From Acinetobacter courvalinii (GTDB taxonomy: Bacteria > Pseudomonadota > Gammaproteobacteria > Pseudomonadales > Moraxellaceae), in contig NZ_BMDA01000001.1 of the NCBI RefSeq assembly GCF_014635545.1, positions 1,070,739-1,134,738 on the forward strand: 64,000 bases of DNA, given 5' to 3'. A program made the translations under genes and the position numbers. Under the pieces are notes generated by a model. That model was not told the DNA's origin. It searched no databases and saw only the letters and a program-made list of their open reading frames with translations. Of the stretch, positions 62,946-64,000 are shown in pieces. Numbering within the stretch: position 1 is the stretch's first letter; every line of letters begins with the position of its first letter.

Positions 62946-63863
62946 CTATTTTTCTTGTTTATTGGTTAAAATAACCCCAATAAAACTTAGACTACCACCA
63001 AGCAGCATAGACCAGGTGATGGGTTCCTTCAGAATCAGAAATGCCAGCAAGACTGCAAATACAGGCACCAGATTATTAAATATAATGGTTCGAGATGCTC
63101 CAATGTGATGAATTGCTTCGGCATACCAGATAAAAGCCAGAACTGTGCCAAAAGCACCTAAATAAAGAATGGATAGCCAACTGCTCCACGAAATATCCAT
63201 CAACCCGCTAGAACGTAATTGCGGCCATGCACTGAGTAAAAGAAAACCTGTACCCCATAGTAACGAATAGGTGGTCATGGTTAAAGCAGGGGTTTGGGTC
63301 TGTTTAAAACAAATCGTATAAATGACCCAGCTCAAAACTGCACCGCACATCATCATTTCACCCGTTCCGAAAGATTGAGTGAAGGCAGCAAAAAATTCAC
63401 CTTTACTCACCACGATAAGTGTACCGATTAAAGCGAGACAGACACCTAAATAATTTATTCTTTGTAGCCTTTCGTGAAAGAATATCCGCATGGCCAAGAT
63501 GGTTAAAATAGGGGATAAGCTCACAAATAGTGCAGTTCTGCCTGCTTCAATTCTGGACAGAGCAGCAAAGAAAAATAAGTTATAAGCAAATACCCCCGTC
63601 AATCCCATCAAGATGGCATAGACATGTTGTTGTACAGAAAGATGGGGAAATCTTCCCGTGCTTTTCAATAAGATCAACACCAGTAAGATGGCAGCAAAGC
63701 CAAAGCGTAATAATGCAGAGAGGGTTGGGGAGAGTTCCGCTGTAACAATGCGTCCTGCAATGAAGGTTCCACCCCACATTAGGGCAACACAAATCAGCTT
63801 CAAATAAACAGTGGAACTCGAAAGCGCAATGGCGAAGTGACGCATGAAATTTTCAATCAACAT
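62946..63863 (-). CDS. DMT-family EamA transporter
   Basis: A 305-residue inner-membrane protein with ten helices in two EamA repeats (about 20-150 and 165-300). Typical segments are ICVALMWGGTFIAGRIV near the start, RIEAGRTALFVSLSPILTIL at the end of repeat one and GASRTIIFNNLVPVFAVLLA in repeat two. Such proteins export amino acids or other metabolites. The ATG at 63863 is used; 63845 is an alternative. Divergent from a LysR regulator, its probable controller. Confidence 0.86.
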   Translation of the reverse strand: MLIENFMRHFAIALSSSTVYLKLICVALMWGGTFIAGRIVTAELSPTLSALLRFGFAAILLVLILLKSTGRFPHLSVQQHVYAILMGLTGVFAYNLFFFAALSRIEAGRTALFVSLSPILTILAMRIFFHERLQRINYLGVCLALIGTLIVVSKGEFFAAFTQSFGTGEMMMCGAVLSWVIYTICFKQTQTPALTMTTYSLLWGTGFLLLSAWPQLRSSGLMDISWSSWLSILYLGAFGTVLAFIWYAEAIHHIGASRTIIFNNLVPVFAVLLAFLILKEPITWSMLLGGSLSFIGVILTNKQEK

Positions 63864-63900
63864 GGAATTGAATCAGATCGTAAAACTAATTTATTTTTAT

Positions 63901-63919
63901 AGTAAAATGAGCTTTTACT
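63901..63919. promoter_or_regulatory. Inverted repeat between eamA-type and lysR-type genes
   Basis: AGTAAAA-TGAGC-TTTTACT, a perfect 7-bp repeat in the 71-base divergent gap. It is a candidate LysR-binding site by position. Confidence 0.4.
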
Positions 63920-63934
63920 CATGAATACGTCGTG

Positions 63935-64000
63935 ATGACCCTGACTCAACTCGAAATATTTTCCAAGCTCGCGGAACTAAAAAATTTTACCCATACTGCA
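63935..64000 (+). CDS. LysR-family regulator, start only (3' end outside window)
   Basis: The first 22 codons, MTLTQLEIFSKLAELKNFTH and two more, match the LysR N-terminal helix-turn-helix (LxxLxxFxxLAExxNFTxAA). The start is ATG at 63935, with GTG immediately before it as an unlikely alternative. It is divergent from the EamA exporter, the usual LysR-target layout. Confidence 0.85.
   Translation, partial: MTLTQLEIFSKLAELKNFTHTA

Overview
The window looks like chromosomal DNA of an Acinetobacter-type gammaproteobacterium. It is AT-rich, it has the eno-ftsB-ispD order, and it carries a Csu-like archaic chaperone-usher pilus operon, a glutathione-dependent formaldehyde module and many Moraxellaceae-style small lipoproteins. 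The genus is inferred from gene content and sequence feel, not from a database search. No rRNA, tRNA, CRISPR array or intact insertion sequence was seen.

Region by region. 1-2.4 kb: 3' part of enolase, then ftsB and ispD (overlapping). 2.5-7.4 kb: a lipoprotein; a sulfur cluster of two half-size YeeE/YedE channels plus a persulfide-dioxygenase-like metallohydrolase; a histidine phosphatase; a RutA-like flavin monooxygenase; a small orphan gene. 7.4-13.7 kb: a possible small RNA, a PAP2 phosphatase, four envelope-type genes on the minus strand, a long OmpW-family porin and a small secreted protein. 13.85-15.3 kb: a prophage scrap (tail end of a portal-like gene, a gp7-type head protein and a small partner). 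15.4-19.3 kb: a divergent Bcr/CflA exporter and AraC regulator, then small genes and a possible decayed gene. 19.9-24.7 kb: a compact four-gene pilus operon. 25-31.2 kb: an AT-rich accessory stretch with a DUF4142 protein, a glycine-zipper protein, a CPCC zinc-ribbon-like gene with a truncated duplicate 2.6 kb away, a frameshifted membrane-protein gene, an excalibur protein and a coupled nucleotidyltransferase/partner pair. 31.3-36.2 kb: a DNA glycosylase, a methyltransferase, a PLD-family lipoprotein, frmR-frmA and a ModE-like regulator. 36.4-42.6 kb: urea use (allophanate hydrolase, urea carboxylase, GntR regulator), preceded by a sigma-54-type promoter and a 12-bp palindrome. 42.9-48.5 kb: a lipoprotein, a 1617-residue RHS protein with a variable C-terminus, and a small three-helix membrane protein in the immunity-gene position. 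48.6-53.6 kb: AraC regulator, quinone oxidoreductase, hchA-like gene, ketopantoate-reductase-like gene and a BASS transporter. 54.3-62.0 kb: a six-gene operon combining a complete tripartite efflux pump (HlyD, DHA2 MFS, TolC) with a GH3-family acyl-amide synthetase and two probable acyltransferases. 62.0-64.0 kb: an ArsR regulator with two matching operator-like repeats, an SRPBCC gene broken by an in-frame stop, a DMT exporter and the start of a LysR regulator.

The strongest candidates for an undescribed system are the GH3/acyltransferase/efflux operon (54.3-62.0 kb), the translationally coupled nucleotidyltransferase pair (29.7-31.2 kb) and the RHS toxin-like protein with its putative membrane immunity protein (43.2-48.4 kb). 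The urea operon is notable because its promoter architecture can be read directly from the sequence. Three genes or gene remnants are visibly broken: the SRPBCC gene by a stop codon, the 29-kb membrane-protein gene by a frameshift, and the CPCC duplicate by truncation.
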